A DNA stretch of 64,000 nt from Monodelphis domestica (taxonomy: Eukaryota > Chordata > Mammalia > Didelphimorphia > Didelphidae). The stretch is taken from the NCBI RefSeq assembly GCF_027887165.1, contig NC_077233.1, positions 186,157,887 through 186,221,886 of the forward strand, given 5' to 3'. Within the stretch, counting starts at the first letter, position 1, and every line of letters begins with the position of its first letter. Below, in pieces: positions 54,720-64,000 of this stretch. The notes below the pieces were generated by a model. The model was given only the letters and a program-made list of their open reading frames with translations. It was not told the DNA's origin and searched no databases. The position numbers and the translations under genes are program-made.

Positions 54720-56133
54720 GGAAAAGAAAATGATCTATGTCTTTAACGAATAATGCTTGGAAATGATCAAATAAAATATATTTAAAAAAAAAAAGAAGGA
54801 GAAACTTGGCTTTTGAGTTGGTTGTCTCTCTCTGAGAGTTTAAGCTGGCCAGGAGAAACTGAGAGACCTTGATGGTGTTGTAAAAGAAGAAAGATCTTAG
54901 CTGTTGTCCTCCATTCATCTAACTGTTCCTCTTCTCACCTTTGTTACTGGACTATTTCCATCACCCTCTCAAATTCCCCTTATAGATTAGGGAAACCTTC
55001 ATCCCACTTTCCTCAGTTTCCCATCCTGTTATCCCAATAAACCCCTACTTGAAAAAGAAAAGAAAAGAAGATCTTAATAGTTCACTTAGAGGGGAGAGAA
55101 GAAGCCAAAGGCTTCAAGAAGAATTGGGAGGTGAAGAGGGGCAGGCAGCAAAGAGTTGGAGAAGGGAGGGAGTAAAAGGGAGGAGGAGGTTAGAAAGATA
55201 TACTGATCCATCAGCCATCAGTAGGGATCAGTAGGCAAACACCAGAGCATTCCCCAGAGCAGTTCCCCTGTGTAGCAGTTCCGTTGTGTGGAAGAATCAG
55301 GTTCCCCTGTAGCAGCTGCTCTAGTCTCAAGCCAGAACATTCAGTCATTGCAACAAGTAGAAGTGACGCACAGACTCACCACTTCTATTTCAAGTAGAAA
55401 TAGTTTTCCTCAGTTTACCTCTCTATTTCAAACAGAAATAGTTTCACTCAGTTTACTTCTATTTCAATCCCCAGTCATGTCCCCTCAATCCATGTATTTA
55501 AGCAGTTCTTTTTCTTCTTTGTTTATACTCACAGTTTTTTCTCTGAATGTGGGTAGTGTTTTTTTCTTGTAGATCCCTCCAAGTTATTCAGGATCACTGA
55601 ATTGCCACTAATGGAGAAGTCCATTACATTCCATTGTACCACAGTGTGTTGGTCTCTGTGTAAAATGTTCTCCTGCTCCATTCACTCTGCATCAATTCAT
55701 GGAGGTTGTTCCAGTTCCCATGGAATTCTTCCACTTTATTATTCCTTTGAGCACAATAGTATTCCATAACCATCAGATACCACAAATTCTACAGCCATTC
55801 CCCAATTGGAGGGCATCCCTTCATTTTCCAAATTTTTTGCCACCATAAAGAGTGAAGCTATGAATATTCTTGTACAAGTCATTTTCCTTATTATCTCTTT
55901 GGGGGTACAAACCCAGTAGTGCTATGGGTGGATGGATCAAATGGCTGACAGCTTTTTATTCCCTTTGGGCATAATTCCAAATTGCCCGCCAGAATGGTTG
56001 GATTAATTTATGACTCCATCAGCAATGCATTCATGTCCCAACTTTGCCATATCCCCTCCAGCATTCATTACTTTCCATAGCTGTCATGTTAGCCAATCTG
56101 CTAGGTGTGAGATGTTATCTCAGAGTTATATTT

Positions 56134-58706
56134 CAATATTTCCCTGGATATCCTTGATCCTTTGTTCTTCCAAATGAACTTTGTTATGGTTTTTTCTAAA
56201 TCAGCGAAGAAATTTTTTGGAAGTTCAATGGATATGGCACTAAATAGATAAATAAGTTTGGGTAGGATGGTCATTTTTATTATATTGGCTCATCCTACCC
56301 ATGAGCAGTTAATGTTTTTCCAATTGCTCAAGTCTAGTTTTAGTTGTGTGGAGAGGATTTTGTAGTTGTGTTCATATAGTTCCTGTGTTGGTCTCCGGAG
56401 ATAGATTCCTAGGCATTTTATTTTGTCTAAGATGATTTTGAATGGGATTTCTCTTTCTAGTTTTTGCTGCTGAGCTGTGTTGGAAATATATAGAAATGCT
56501 GGTGACTTATGCAGGTTTATTTTGTATCCTGTAACTTTACAAAAGTTGTTGATTATTTTGATTAGCTTTTTGTTGAATCTCTAGAATTCTTCATGTAGAC
56601 CATCATATTATCTGCAAAGAGCGATAACTTGGTCTCCTCCTTGCCTATTTTAATGCCTTCAATTTCTTTTTCTTCTCTAATTGCTTCTGCCAGTGTTTCT
56701 AGTACAATGTCAAATAATAGAGGTGATAATTGGGCATCCTTGTTTCACTCCTGATCTTATTGGGAAAGAATCTAGTTTATCCTCATTGCAGATGATATTA
56801 GCTGATGGTTTTAGATATATACTATTTTTATTTTAAGAAATGCCCTTCTATTCCTATGCTTTCTGGTGTTTTTAATAGGAATGGGTGTTGTATTTTATCA
56901 AAGGCTTTTTCTGCGTCTATTGAAATAATCCTGTGATTTTTGTTGGTTTGCTTGTTGATCTGGTCAATTATGTGGATGGTTTTCCTAATATTGAACCAGC
57001 CCTGCATCCCTGGTATAAATCCTACTTGATCATGGTGAATGACTGTTCTGATCACTTGCTGGAGTCTTTTTGTTAGTATCGAATGAACCTTCTGATCCCT
57101 TGCTGGAGTCTTTTTGTTAGTATCCTGTTAAAGATTTTTGCATCTATATTCTTTAGGGAGATTGGTCTGTAATTTTCTTTCTCTGTGTTTGACCTGCCTG
57201 GTTTTGGAATCAGTACCATGTTTGTGTCATAAAAGGAGTTTGATAGAACTCCCTCTTTGTTTATTATGTCAAATAGTTTGTATAGTATTGGGATTATCTG
57301 TTCTCTGAATGTTTGATAGAATTCACTGGTGAATCCATGATGCCCTGGGGATTTTTTCTTAGGAAGTTCTTTGATGGCTTGTTGGATTTCATTTTCTGAT
57401 ATGGGATTATTTAAGAATTCTATTTCTTCTTCTGTTAGTCTAGGCAGTTTGTATTTTGTATATATTCATCCATATTGCCTAGATTAGTAAATTTATTGCC
57501 ATATAATCAGGCAAAGTAATTTTTAATGATTGCCTTAATTTCCTCTTCATTGGAGGTGATGTTGTCCTTTTCATCTTTGATGCTGTTAATTTGCTTTTCT
57601 TCTTTCCTTTTTTAAAATTAGATTGACCAGTCTTTTGTCTATTTTGTTTGTTTTTTCAAAGTACCAGCTTCTAGTCTTATTTATTAGTTTATTAGTTCTA
57701 TCACTTCCGATTTTATTAATTTCTCCCTTAATTTTTAGGATCTCTCATTTGGTTTTCTTTTGCATTTCCAATTCATTGATCACTGCCCACCCTATTTTGT
57801 TAATATATGCACTCAGGGATATGAATTTACCTCTGATTACTGCTTTGGCTGCATCCCATAAGGTTTGAAAGGGTGTCTCACCATTGTAATTTTCTTTGAT
57901 GAAATTATTAATTGTTTCTATGATTTGTTCTCTAACTAACCAATTTTGGAGTATCATATTATTTAATTTCCAATTAATTTTTTATTTGATTTTCCATGTA
58001 CCCTTACTGATCATTATTTTTGTTGCCTTGTGATCTGAAAAGGCTGCATTTATTATTTCTGCTTTTTTGCATTTGTATGTCATGTTTCTGTGACCTATTA
58101 GGTCAATCTTTGTGAATGTGCCATGTGGTGCTGAGAAGAAGGTGTATTCATTTCTGCCCCTATTTATTTTTCTCCATATGTCTAACTCTAATTTTTCTAA
58201 GATTTCATTCACATCTTTTACCTCTTTCTTATTTCTTTTTTATTTTATTTATCTAAATTTGATAGTGGTTGGTTCAACTCTCCCACTAATATGGTTTTAC
58301 TGTCTATTTCATCCTTCAATTCTCCTAGTTTCTCCATTAGAAATTTGGGTGCTATACTATTTGGTGCATACATGTTGATTAGTGATATTTCCCCATTATC
58401 TAAAGTCCCTTTTAACAAAATATAGTTACCTTCCCTATCCCTTTTAATCAGGTCTATTTTTGCTTTGGCTTTGTCAGATATCACGATTGTAACTCTTGCC
58501 TTCTTTTTATCAGTTGAGGCCCAGAAGGTCTTACTCCATCCTTTAATTCTGACCTTGTGAGTCTACCCACCTTATGTGTGTTTCTTGAAGACAACATATG
58601 GTAGGGTTTTGGATTCTAATCCATTCTGCTATTCGTATACGTTTTATGGGTGAGTTCATCCCATTCACATTCAAAGTTATGATTGTTGCTTGTGGACTCC
58701 CTGGCA
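56134..58706 (-). pseudogene. L1 ORF2, broken (third copy)
   Basis: Open pieces: 58484-58245 (endonuclease, VGELNQPLS), 58212-57982 (TKID..GHRNM), 57957-57745, 57055-56828 ([32 protein letters not shown]). A 44-bp tandem duplication lies at 57037-57124 in the RT. The start codon at 58706 is present in the same context as 14889. Confidence 0.85.
57037..57124. repeat. 44-bp tandem duplication inside ORF2
   Basis: Units 57037-57080 and 57081-57124 both end 'TTTTTGTTAGTATC'; they differ at a few bases. 44 is not a multiple of three, so the duplication itself breaks the frame. Confidence 0.85.
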
Positions 58707-59383
58707 TTTTGATATCCTCCCCTCATTCTGACCTTTCTTTTTTAGCTATAACCTTTTAAGCCAGTGATTTACTTTAAACCATTCCCCCTAGTCCCCTCCC
58801 TTGATATGTTTCCCTCTCTAGCCTCTCTCTTTTTGTTCCTTCCCCTTCCCCCCTCTCCTTCCCTCCCTTTTAGTGTTACCTTCCTCCCTACTTCCCTTGG
58901 TTTTCTCTTCTCCCTTACCCTGTTGGATAAGATAGAATTCAAGATCACAATGGATCTGGATACTCTTCCCTCTCAGAGTTGATTTCACTGAGAGTAAGGT
59001 TTAAGTGAAAACTCTCTTCCTCTCCTTCTTATAGGAGTTTTCTTCCCCTCCCCTTCCCATGTGTATCTTTGTGTGAGAAAGATTATTCTATTTAATCCCC
59101 CCCTATTTCTTGGAGTCTATCTTAGTACCATCAACTATTCCTTCCTCCCTTTTTCTTTCTATACCTCCCTTTCTCCAATCATCTTGGTGCCCCAAATGTA
59201 CCCTATGTGTGATTCTTCTTACTACTCTAATGATTCATATAATTTTTGAGAGTTATATATTACATTTCCCCCACATATTAATATATATAAATTGATATAA
59301 ATGTAGTCCTTATAGAAGAGAGTTTGAATAAAAGAAAAATAACATTTTTCTCCTTTTCCCTTTCCTTCATATTTACCTTTTCA
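58707..59383 (-). other. L1 spacer between ORF1 and ORF2 (third copy)
   Basis: About 680 bp, purine-rich on the sense strand, very like 41056-41746. Confidence 0.7.
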
Positions 59384-60186
59384 GCTATTCCATGTTCTTT
59401 GTTTTTTGGTATGGAACTTTCCACAGAGCTCTGGTCTTTCTTTGCAAAAACTTGGAAATCTTCTATTTTGTTGAATGCCCATACTTTCCCTTGGAAATAT
59501 ATAGTCAGTTTTGATGGATAACTGATTCTTGTTTGAAGGCCCAGCTCTCTTGCTTTTCTGAATATCATGTTCCATGCCTTACAGTTGTTTAGAGTGGAAA
59601 TTGCTAGGTACTGTGTGACCCTGATTGTTTTTCCTTTATATCTAAATTGTCTTTTTCTGGCTTCTTGTAAGATTTTTTCTTTTGCTTGGAAGCTTTGGAA
59701 TTTGGTAACTACATTCCTGAGAGTTGTCTTTTGGGGATTTAGTGTAGGGGGTATTCTATGAACTCTTTCAATGCATATTTTGTACCCTTGTTCTAGAATC
59801 TCTGGACATTTTTCTTTGATGATATCTTGTATTATGAGGTCGAGATTATTATTTATTTTTGGCTTTTCTGGTAGGCTAATTATTCTCAAATAGTCTCTCC
59901 TTCTATTTTCCAGGTCTATCACCTTGTCAGTGAGATATTTTATGTTCTCTTCTAATTTCTTGATCTTTTTGGCTTTGCTTTATTAATTCTTGCTCTTTTG
60001 CAAGATCATTGTCTTCTAGTTGCCTAATTCTGACCTTTAAAGCCTGGTTTTCCTTTTCAGTTTGGTCACACTGTTTCTGTAGTTGCATTTTTTCATGTTT
60101 CAAATTGTTGATTTCCTTTTGCATTATTTCCCACTTTTCCTGCAAGAAGGCTTCCATCTTTTTGATCAATTCCGATTTAAATTCTT
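59384..60186 (-). pseudogene. L1 ORF1, N-terminus deleted (third copy)
   Basis: Pieces 60169-59927 (coiled coil) and 59922-59278 (LRIISLPEKPKINN RRM start; YPSKLTIYFQGKVWAFNKIEDFQ C-terminal domain). Relative to 42253-42753, about 270 bp covering the start codon and the first 60 or so residues are missing; ORF1 sequence joins straight to 5' UTR near 60190. The coiled-coil segment is 44 residues, one heptad shorter than in the inner L1. Confidence 0.85.
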
Positions 60187-61154
60187 CAATCTTCCCCAGG
60201 CAGATTGTCCTTTCTCCGCAGCTGTTCTGTCTTCCCAGGGAAGCCCAGAGCCTGCCCTCCCCTGCCTGCTGGCATTTCGGGTGTTACAGCTCTCAGTTCC
60301 CTCCAGTTGGTTCTCTGCTTCCTTACTTCTAGGCTCTGAGCCTGGCACAGCACTGTCCTCAAGGTACCTCAATGCCTTTGCCTGCCCTGAGTTTTCTGTT
60401 CTTTCAGAAGATGCTGCACTCTAAGGGGGGATGGGTCATGGCCTCCCTGAGCTCTGAGGGCTCCTGATGGGATTAAGTTCAGCTGCATTGGGCTTAATGA
60501 GCCCCGAAGCAAAGGAAACCTCCTCTGCAGTCTGTGTTAGATGCCTTGAGGCTGGCCCAGGTTACTTTCAAGGTAAGCCCTTCATCCTTTTGAGCAACCC
60601 CTTTGCCGGCCCTGAGGTTTCTGTCCTTTCAGAAGCTCTGAAGGCTCCTGATGGGATTAAGTTCAGCTGGGCTAGACTGAATGTGCCCTGAAGCAGGAAT
60701 CTACTCAGATGGAAGCAGGAACCCACTCAGATGAAAGGACACAGCCAGGGGGCTACAGGCTCCCCCTATCTCTCTCTGTTTCCCTGCTGTCTGTTTTGGG
60801 GGCCCCCAAGACTGGCCCAGGTTGCTTTCAAGGTGCATCCTTCAGAATAGCCAGCCTTGAGGCCGTTTTCCTGGCCCTGAGGATCCTGTTACTGTGGGCT
60901 CAGAGTTCTGGGTTGGGGGGAGGTGTCCTGGGACCTTCCTTCTGCCTTCCCCTTAGATCCAAGTGATCTAGGATTCTGGCTTTCAGTGGGCATACCTTTT
61001 GATCCGAGTCCAGAAGTAGGGTTCCCCGGGTCTGTCCTGTTGTTCAGTTTGAATTTTGGTGACCTAGGAGCATTCTGTTTGTGATCAGTAAGGAAGGGTT
61101 TTCAGAGGTCTGAACTTTTGCTGCCTTTAAGCCGCCATCTTGACTGGAAGTCCC
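60187..61154 (-). promoter_or_regulatory. L1 5' UTR with tandem units (third copy)
   Basis: Units with a period of about 225 bp (CTTTCAGAAG at 60401 and 60626, each followed by GGCTCCTGATGGGATTAAG). It ends in the YY1-like site. Confidence 0.7.
61131..61141 (-). promoter_or_regulatory. YY1-like site at L1 5' end
   Basis: AAGATGGCGGC on the sense strand, 13 bases inside the L1 end. Confidence 0.65.
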
Positions 61155-61164
61155 TATTTTTAAA

Positions 61165-61440
61165 TCTTTAGTTGTTTTGCTGAGAAGCAATCCCTCCTTT
61201 AATCTTCCCTCTTTCTAATTACTTCTTTTTTCTTCTTTTCTCCACTTTTCCTTCAATTTCTCCACTGAGTGAAATTCTTAGTCTACCCAACTTGGAGCAT
61301 ATTCTCTCCTCAGACCAGTTCAGATGATAGTAAGGTTTAAGTGTTATGCACTCCTCCTTCTTTTTTTTGTATACTATTTGCCTATTTGAGGTGTATAGGG
61401 TGCTCAGGGAGGAGTAATATCTTTGGTATGGATAGCTTGT
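61165..61440 (-). mobile_element. L1 spacer-like fragment
   Basis: 'CAGTTCAGATGATAGTAAGG', 'TTTAAGTGTTATGCACTCC', 'TCCTTCTT' follow the order of the conserved L1 spacer block (41320-41370). Weak. Confidence 0.35.
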
Positions 61441-62104
61441 CATGCCATTCTAGAGCAGCTCTCCAGCCTCTGACCCTCACCTGACACCCAGCTCTCACTT
61501 GTGGCTCCTAGTAGCTACTAGCATGCAGCAGCGGCCACTCCCCGGGCAACAGCTTCGACAGGCCGGCTAAACCTTGTGAGGATAGCCATCGGGTCCTAGA
61601 CCCCTGGTGAACTAAGGCTTTGCTCACCCAGAATATGAAGACTGCTTTGGCCAAACAGACGGAAGAAACCACATGAGCTTTGGAAATTTCTCACCTCAGT
61701 TTTGATCTGAACATCAGTAGATTGCAATTGGACTCCAGCTGGGAAGCTGTCAGAAGGACAGAACAGTAGGTTTACCTTTGATCTCGTATTCCTGCCCTGG
61801 TTATTCCACTGCAGGCTTCAGGTTGTGGTAGAAGCTAGAACTAAGGTCTCATTTCACTCCTGTTGTTGGAGCCGTGTAACTGTAACCTACTTCTGAGTTT
61901 CCTTTTTGTTTGGTACCTAGTGTAGGGCATGGGACCACTTCTTGCCTGTAGATGCAGATCCTTTCCTCTGCCTACCCTGAATCATTGACCTGTAACTGGG
62001 TTGTAGGCAACAGAGCTACTAGTTGTTATCCATTGCCACACCCTATACAAGGATACTGGAACAATCCTAGCAATATAACCCCTGGCTGTTAGACCATGTT
62101 TCTT
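61441..62104. other. Unassigned GC-richer block
   Basis: About 660 bp, GC-richer than its surroundings with several CpGs near 61530-61600 (CCCCGGGC, CTTCGACAGGCCGG). No open frame, TIR or LTR ends seen. It looks like a UTR or non-coding part of a mobile element; I cannot name it. Bounded on the right by an L1 3' end. Confidence 0.4.
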
Positions 62105-62779
62105 TCTTTAATTTTTTTTCTAAATTTAAATTAAAAATTTTCCATGATTATATGATTCTTACTGTCTCTCTCCCCTCTCCCCTCCCCTCTCCCAAAGTTG
62201 ACAAAGCAATTCCACTGGGTTATACATATATTATCACTCTAAACACATTTCCATATTATTCATTTTTGTACTAGAGTAATCTTTTAAAACCAAAACCCCA
62301 AATCATATACTCATATAGACAAATGATAAATCATATATTTTCTTCTGGATTTCTATTCACACAATTCTTTCTCAGTGTAGATAACATTCTGTCTCATAAG
62401 TCTCTCAGAACTGTCCTGGATCATTACATTGCTACTAGTGGCAAAGTCTATTACATTTGATTGTCCCACAATGTTTCAGTTACTATGTACGGTGTTCTCA
62501 TGGTTCTGCTTATTTCATTTTGCATTAGTGCACAGAGGTCTTTCCAGATCATATAGAAATTAAGTAGTTCATCATTCCTTAAAGCTCAATAGTATTCTAT
62601 CACCATCATGTACCACAATTTGTTCAGCCATTCTCCAATCAGACACAGCCCCTCATTTCCCAATTTTTGCCACCACATAAATGACAGCTATAAATATTTT
62701 TGTACAAACATCCTTTCCCAATTTTTTAATCTCTTTGGGATACAAATATAGTAGTGGTATGCTGGATCAAAGGGCATGC
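62105..62779 (-). mobile_element. Old L1 3' end, 5'-truncated
   Basis: A-rich end, C-rich tract (62170-62200, the G tract on the sense strand), 'GACAAAGCAATTCCACTGGG', then ORF2 C-terminal text ('CACAATTTGTTCAGCCATTC', 'TGGATCAAAGGGCATGC'). Confidence 0.8.
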
Positions 62780-63020
62780 AAGAGACAGTGCTATTGAGGA
62801 GGCTACTGCAGTAGTATAGGTGAAAGATGATAAGGATCAAGACTGTGACAATATAAATAGAAAAAAACGTGATAAATTCAAGTAATAGTGCAGAAATATA
62901 ATTGACAAGATTTGGCAACTAATACATGAAGGTAAGAGTTGAGGAAACTAAAGTTTTGAACCAGGATGATTAGAAGGATAGTGATGCCCTGGGGAGGAAT
63001 AGAAAAATTAGAGAAAAAAA
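62780..63020 (-). mobile_element. L2 LINE, ORF2 part
   Basis: 'GAGGCTACTGCAGTAGTATAGG', 'GATGATAAGGATCAAGACTG', 'CAAGATTTGGCAACTAAT', 'GAACCAGGATGATTAGAAGG': antisense L2, same region as 2820-3060. Confidence 0.75.
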
Positions 63021-63034
63021 AAGAATAGTTGGTA

Positions 63035-63130
63035 ATGAGGTTTAAGTGACTTGCCCATGGTCACACAGATAGGAAGTGTCTGGGTCCTCTCTGTAGGCCT
63101 AACTCTCAATCCAGTGGGCCACCTAGATTA
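63035..63130 (-). repeat. tRNA-SINE fragment
   Basis: 'TAAGTGACTTGCCCATGGTC', 'CACACAGATAGGAAGTGTCTG', 'CAATCCAGTGGGCCACCTAG'. Confidence 0.7.
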
Positions 63131-63660
63131 CACACCCCTATTACACTTCTTTCAGAATTTAATTACAACACTCATCTCATTTCTATCATGTATCTTTGAT
63201 CTCTTTCTTCTTTCTATTGGTTTCTTCCTATTTGACTATAGGCGTTTTTTTTTTTTTTGTATTTTTCTATTACATCCAATGACTTCCTTATCTTACTCTC
63301 TTTCCTTTTTATTTTATTTTTATTTTTAAATTAAAAAAAAACATGGTAAGATGCCACAGAGTAGGTGGCAATTCCTTAGCCATATGTGTGTTGTAAAGAC
63401 CACTAGGACCCTTTCCATCCTTATCAAGGGGAGTGCTAAGCTTATTTCCTTTCGTACAACACTGCCATGTTTCTTATATTCAGAGATTTTGGTTATTCCT
63501 AAGCTGACCTGGGCAGGTAAAATGACACCGTGATTTTTTTTTCTTGGATTTTCTGATTAAGATTCAGACTGATGCATTTTCTGATTTGGTTGGATAATTT
63601 TTTGGCTGGATGATGGAGAACTCAATATACTTCTTAGTGCTACTCGACCATCTTTATTCT
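63131..63660. other. No recognised feature
   Basis: T-rich sequence with homopolymer runs at 63247-63260 and 63331-63340. Confidence 0.4.
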
Positions 63661-63664
63661 ACTT

Positions 63665-63785
63665 CCTCCTAAGGCATTTTATTAAAATGCTTACTATACA
63701 ATAGGCACTTTGCTAAGCATGAGAAGCAGAAATGCAAGCAAGTCAGACTATCCTTGCTTTCAAAGATCTTATATCCTACGAATTC
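63665..63785. repeat. MIR3/L2-type remnant
   Basis: 'GCTTACTATACAATAGGCAC', 'TTTGCTAAGCATGAG', 'TTTCAAAGATCTTATATCC'; same type as 48715-48830. Confidence 0.55.
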
Positions 63786-63930
63786 AAAGAACTCTAAGCT
63801 TTGCTTAGATGATAAGGAGCAACTGGAGGATTTTTAGCTGGGAAATAATATGATCAGATCTGTGTAGAAAGAAAATTATTCTGGGAACAGTTTGAAGGAG
63901 GGATTGGAAGAAATGACTTCACTGATATAT
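63786..63930 (-). mobile_element. L2 LINE, ORF2 part
   Basis: 'CAACTGGAGGATTTTTAGCTG', 'GATCAGATCTGTGTAGAAAG', 'GAAGGAGGGATTGGAAG': antisense L2, runs toward the right edge. Confidence 0.6.
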
Positions 63931-64000
63931 CTTTTCCTGTATATGTTCTAAGTCTCTTGGAAGTCTGAGACAGGATGGAAAGTATTATATAGAAGTGCAG

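Larger units (their letters stand above)
52873..54793 (+). mobile_element. Young L1, 5'-truncated, inside the LTR
   Basis: 1.9 kb of L1 from mid ORF2 to the poly(A). TSD AGAAGGAGAAACTTGG (52857-52872 and 54794-54809), perfect and extendable by A's. It begins AACACAGCTCAGCAGCAAG, matching the complement of 12639-12657 in the full-length L1. About nine residue differences from that copy over 474 codons, so the two are recent siblings. The 3' UTR holds a G-rich tract and an AATAAA signal. Confidence 0.95.
52586..55466 (+). mobile_element. Solo LTR of an endogenous retrovirus (fossil), split by an L1
   Basis: Starts TG and ends CA, with a 4-bp TSD ATCC (52582-52585 and 55467-55470) in the L1 3' UTR. 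The LTR is about 940 bp once the L1 at 52873-54793 and its TSD are taken out. An AATAAA signal lies at about 55036, and imperfect TATTTCA/GAAATAG repeats lie near the end. A 4-bp TSD fits a gamma-like (class I) retrovirus. No internal viral region is present, so it looks like a recombined solo LTR. Younger than the L1 it sits in, older than the L1 it holds. Confidence 0.75.
55467..61154 (-). mobile_element. L1 (third large copy), rest of the element
   Basis: 3' UTR to about 55615, ORF2 C-terminus to 56133, then a jump that skips about 730 bp of ORF2 (junction near 56133: the text passes from 'CTCAGAGTTATAT' to 'TTTCCCTGGATATCC'). RT and endonuclease follow to 58706, then spacer (58707-59383), ORF1 (59384-60186) and 5' UTR (60187-61154) with a YY1-like end. 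Many frameshifts. No clear TSD. Confidence 0.88.

Noticed and set aside
52873-54809. Segmental duplication with 10719-12657
   Set aside because: Identity stops exactly at the TSDs and the flanks differ, so these are two separate L1 insertions.
55288-55572. 94-codon plus-strand frame across the end of the LTR
   Set aside because: Crosses the boundary between the LTR and L1 3' UTR; no domain, so not treated as a gene.

Overview
The window looks like intergenic or intronic DNA from a marsupial. I recognise no host exon in 64 kb. The marsupial reading rests on the repeats: young L1 elements of a marsupial-looking type, tRNA-derived SINEs whose 3' ends match the BovB/RTE tail, a second tRNA SINE family with a poly(A) tail, MIR3-like SINEs, and well preserved L2 and CR1/L3 remnants. 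The species cannot be fixed from this; a didelphid or a dasyurid would both fit. Family names come from memory of family hallmarks, not from a database search.

Layout. 1-955 is the 5' UTR of an antisense L1 that runs off the left edge. 956-4765 is old SINE/L2 DNA with a tiny L1 tail insertion. 4766-8345 is a CpG-rich RTE-like LINE (minus strand) with endonuclease and reverse transcriptase in four open blocks. 8346-10702 is old SINE/L2 DNA. 10719-17094 is a full-length young L1 (minus) with 16-bp target-site duplications (TSDs), intact ORF1 and an ORF2 split by one frameshift. 17111-34880 is mostly old: truncated L1s with TSDs, L2s, a long CR1/L3 LINE carrying a hAT-type MITE and a SINE, two LTR-like or composite insertions, and stretches with nothing recognisable.

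34880-46480 is a three-level L1 nest: an old plus-strand L1, holding a 5'-truncated minus-strand L1, holding a full-length minus-strand L1. 46480-49435 is SINE/L2 DNA. 49440-52345 is a half-L1 (HAL1-like) element lacking most of ORF2. 52385-61154 is another near full-length minus-strand L1; a solo LTR sits in its 3' UTR and a very young plus-strand L1 (1.9 kb) sits in that LTR. 61155-64000 holds an unassigned GC-richer block, an L1 3' end, L2 fragments and a SINE fragment.

How the parts work together. The elements are parasites and passengers of two machineries. L1 supplies ORF1p and ORF2p, and would move itself, the half-L1 and the poly(A) SINEs. RTE-type reverse transcriptase would move the RTE-tailed SINEs. 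The most informative observations are the heptad-sized length changes in the ORF1 coiled coil between L1 copies, the tandem-repeat L1 5' UTRs ending in a YY1-like site, the long purine-rich spacer between ORF1 and ORF2, the datable nests, and the RTE-like LINE whose base composition is unlike its surroundings.
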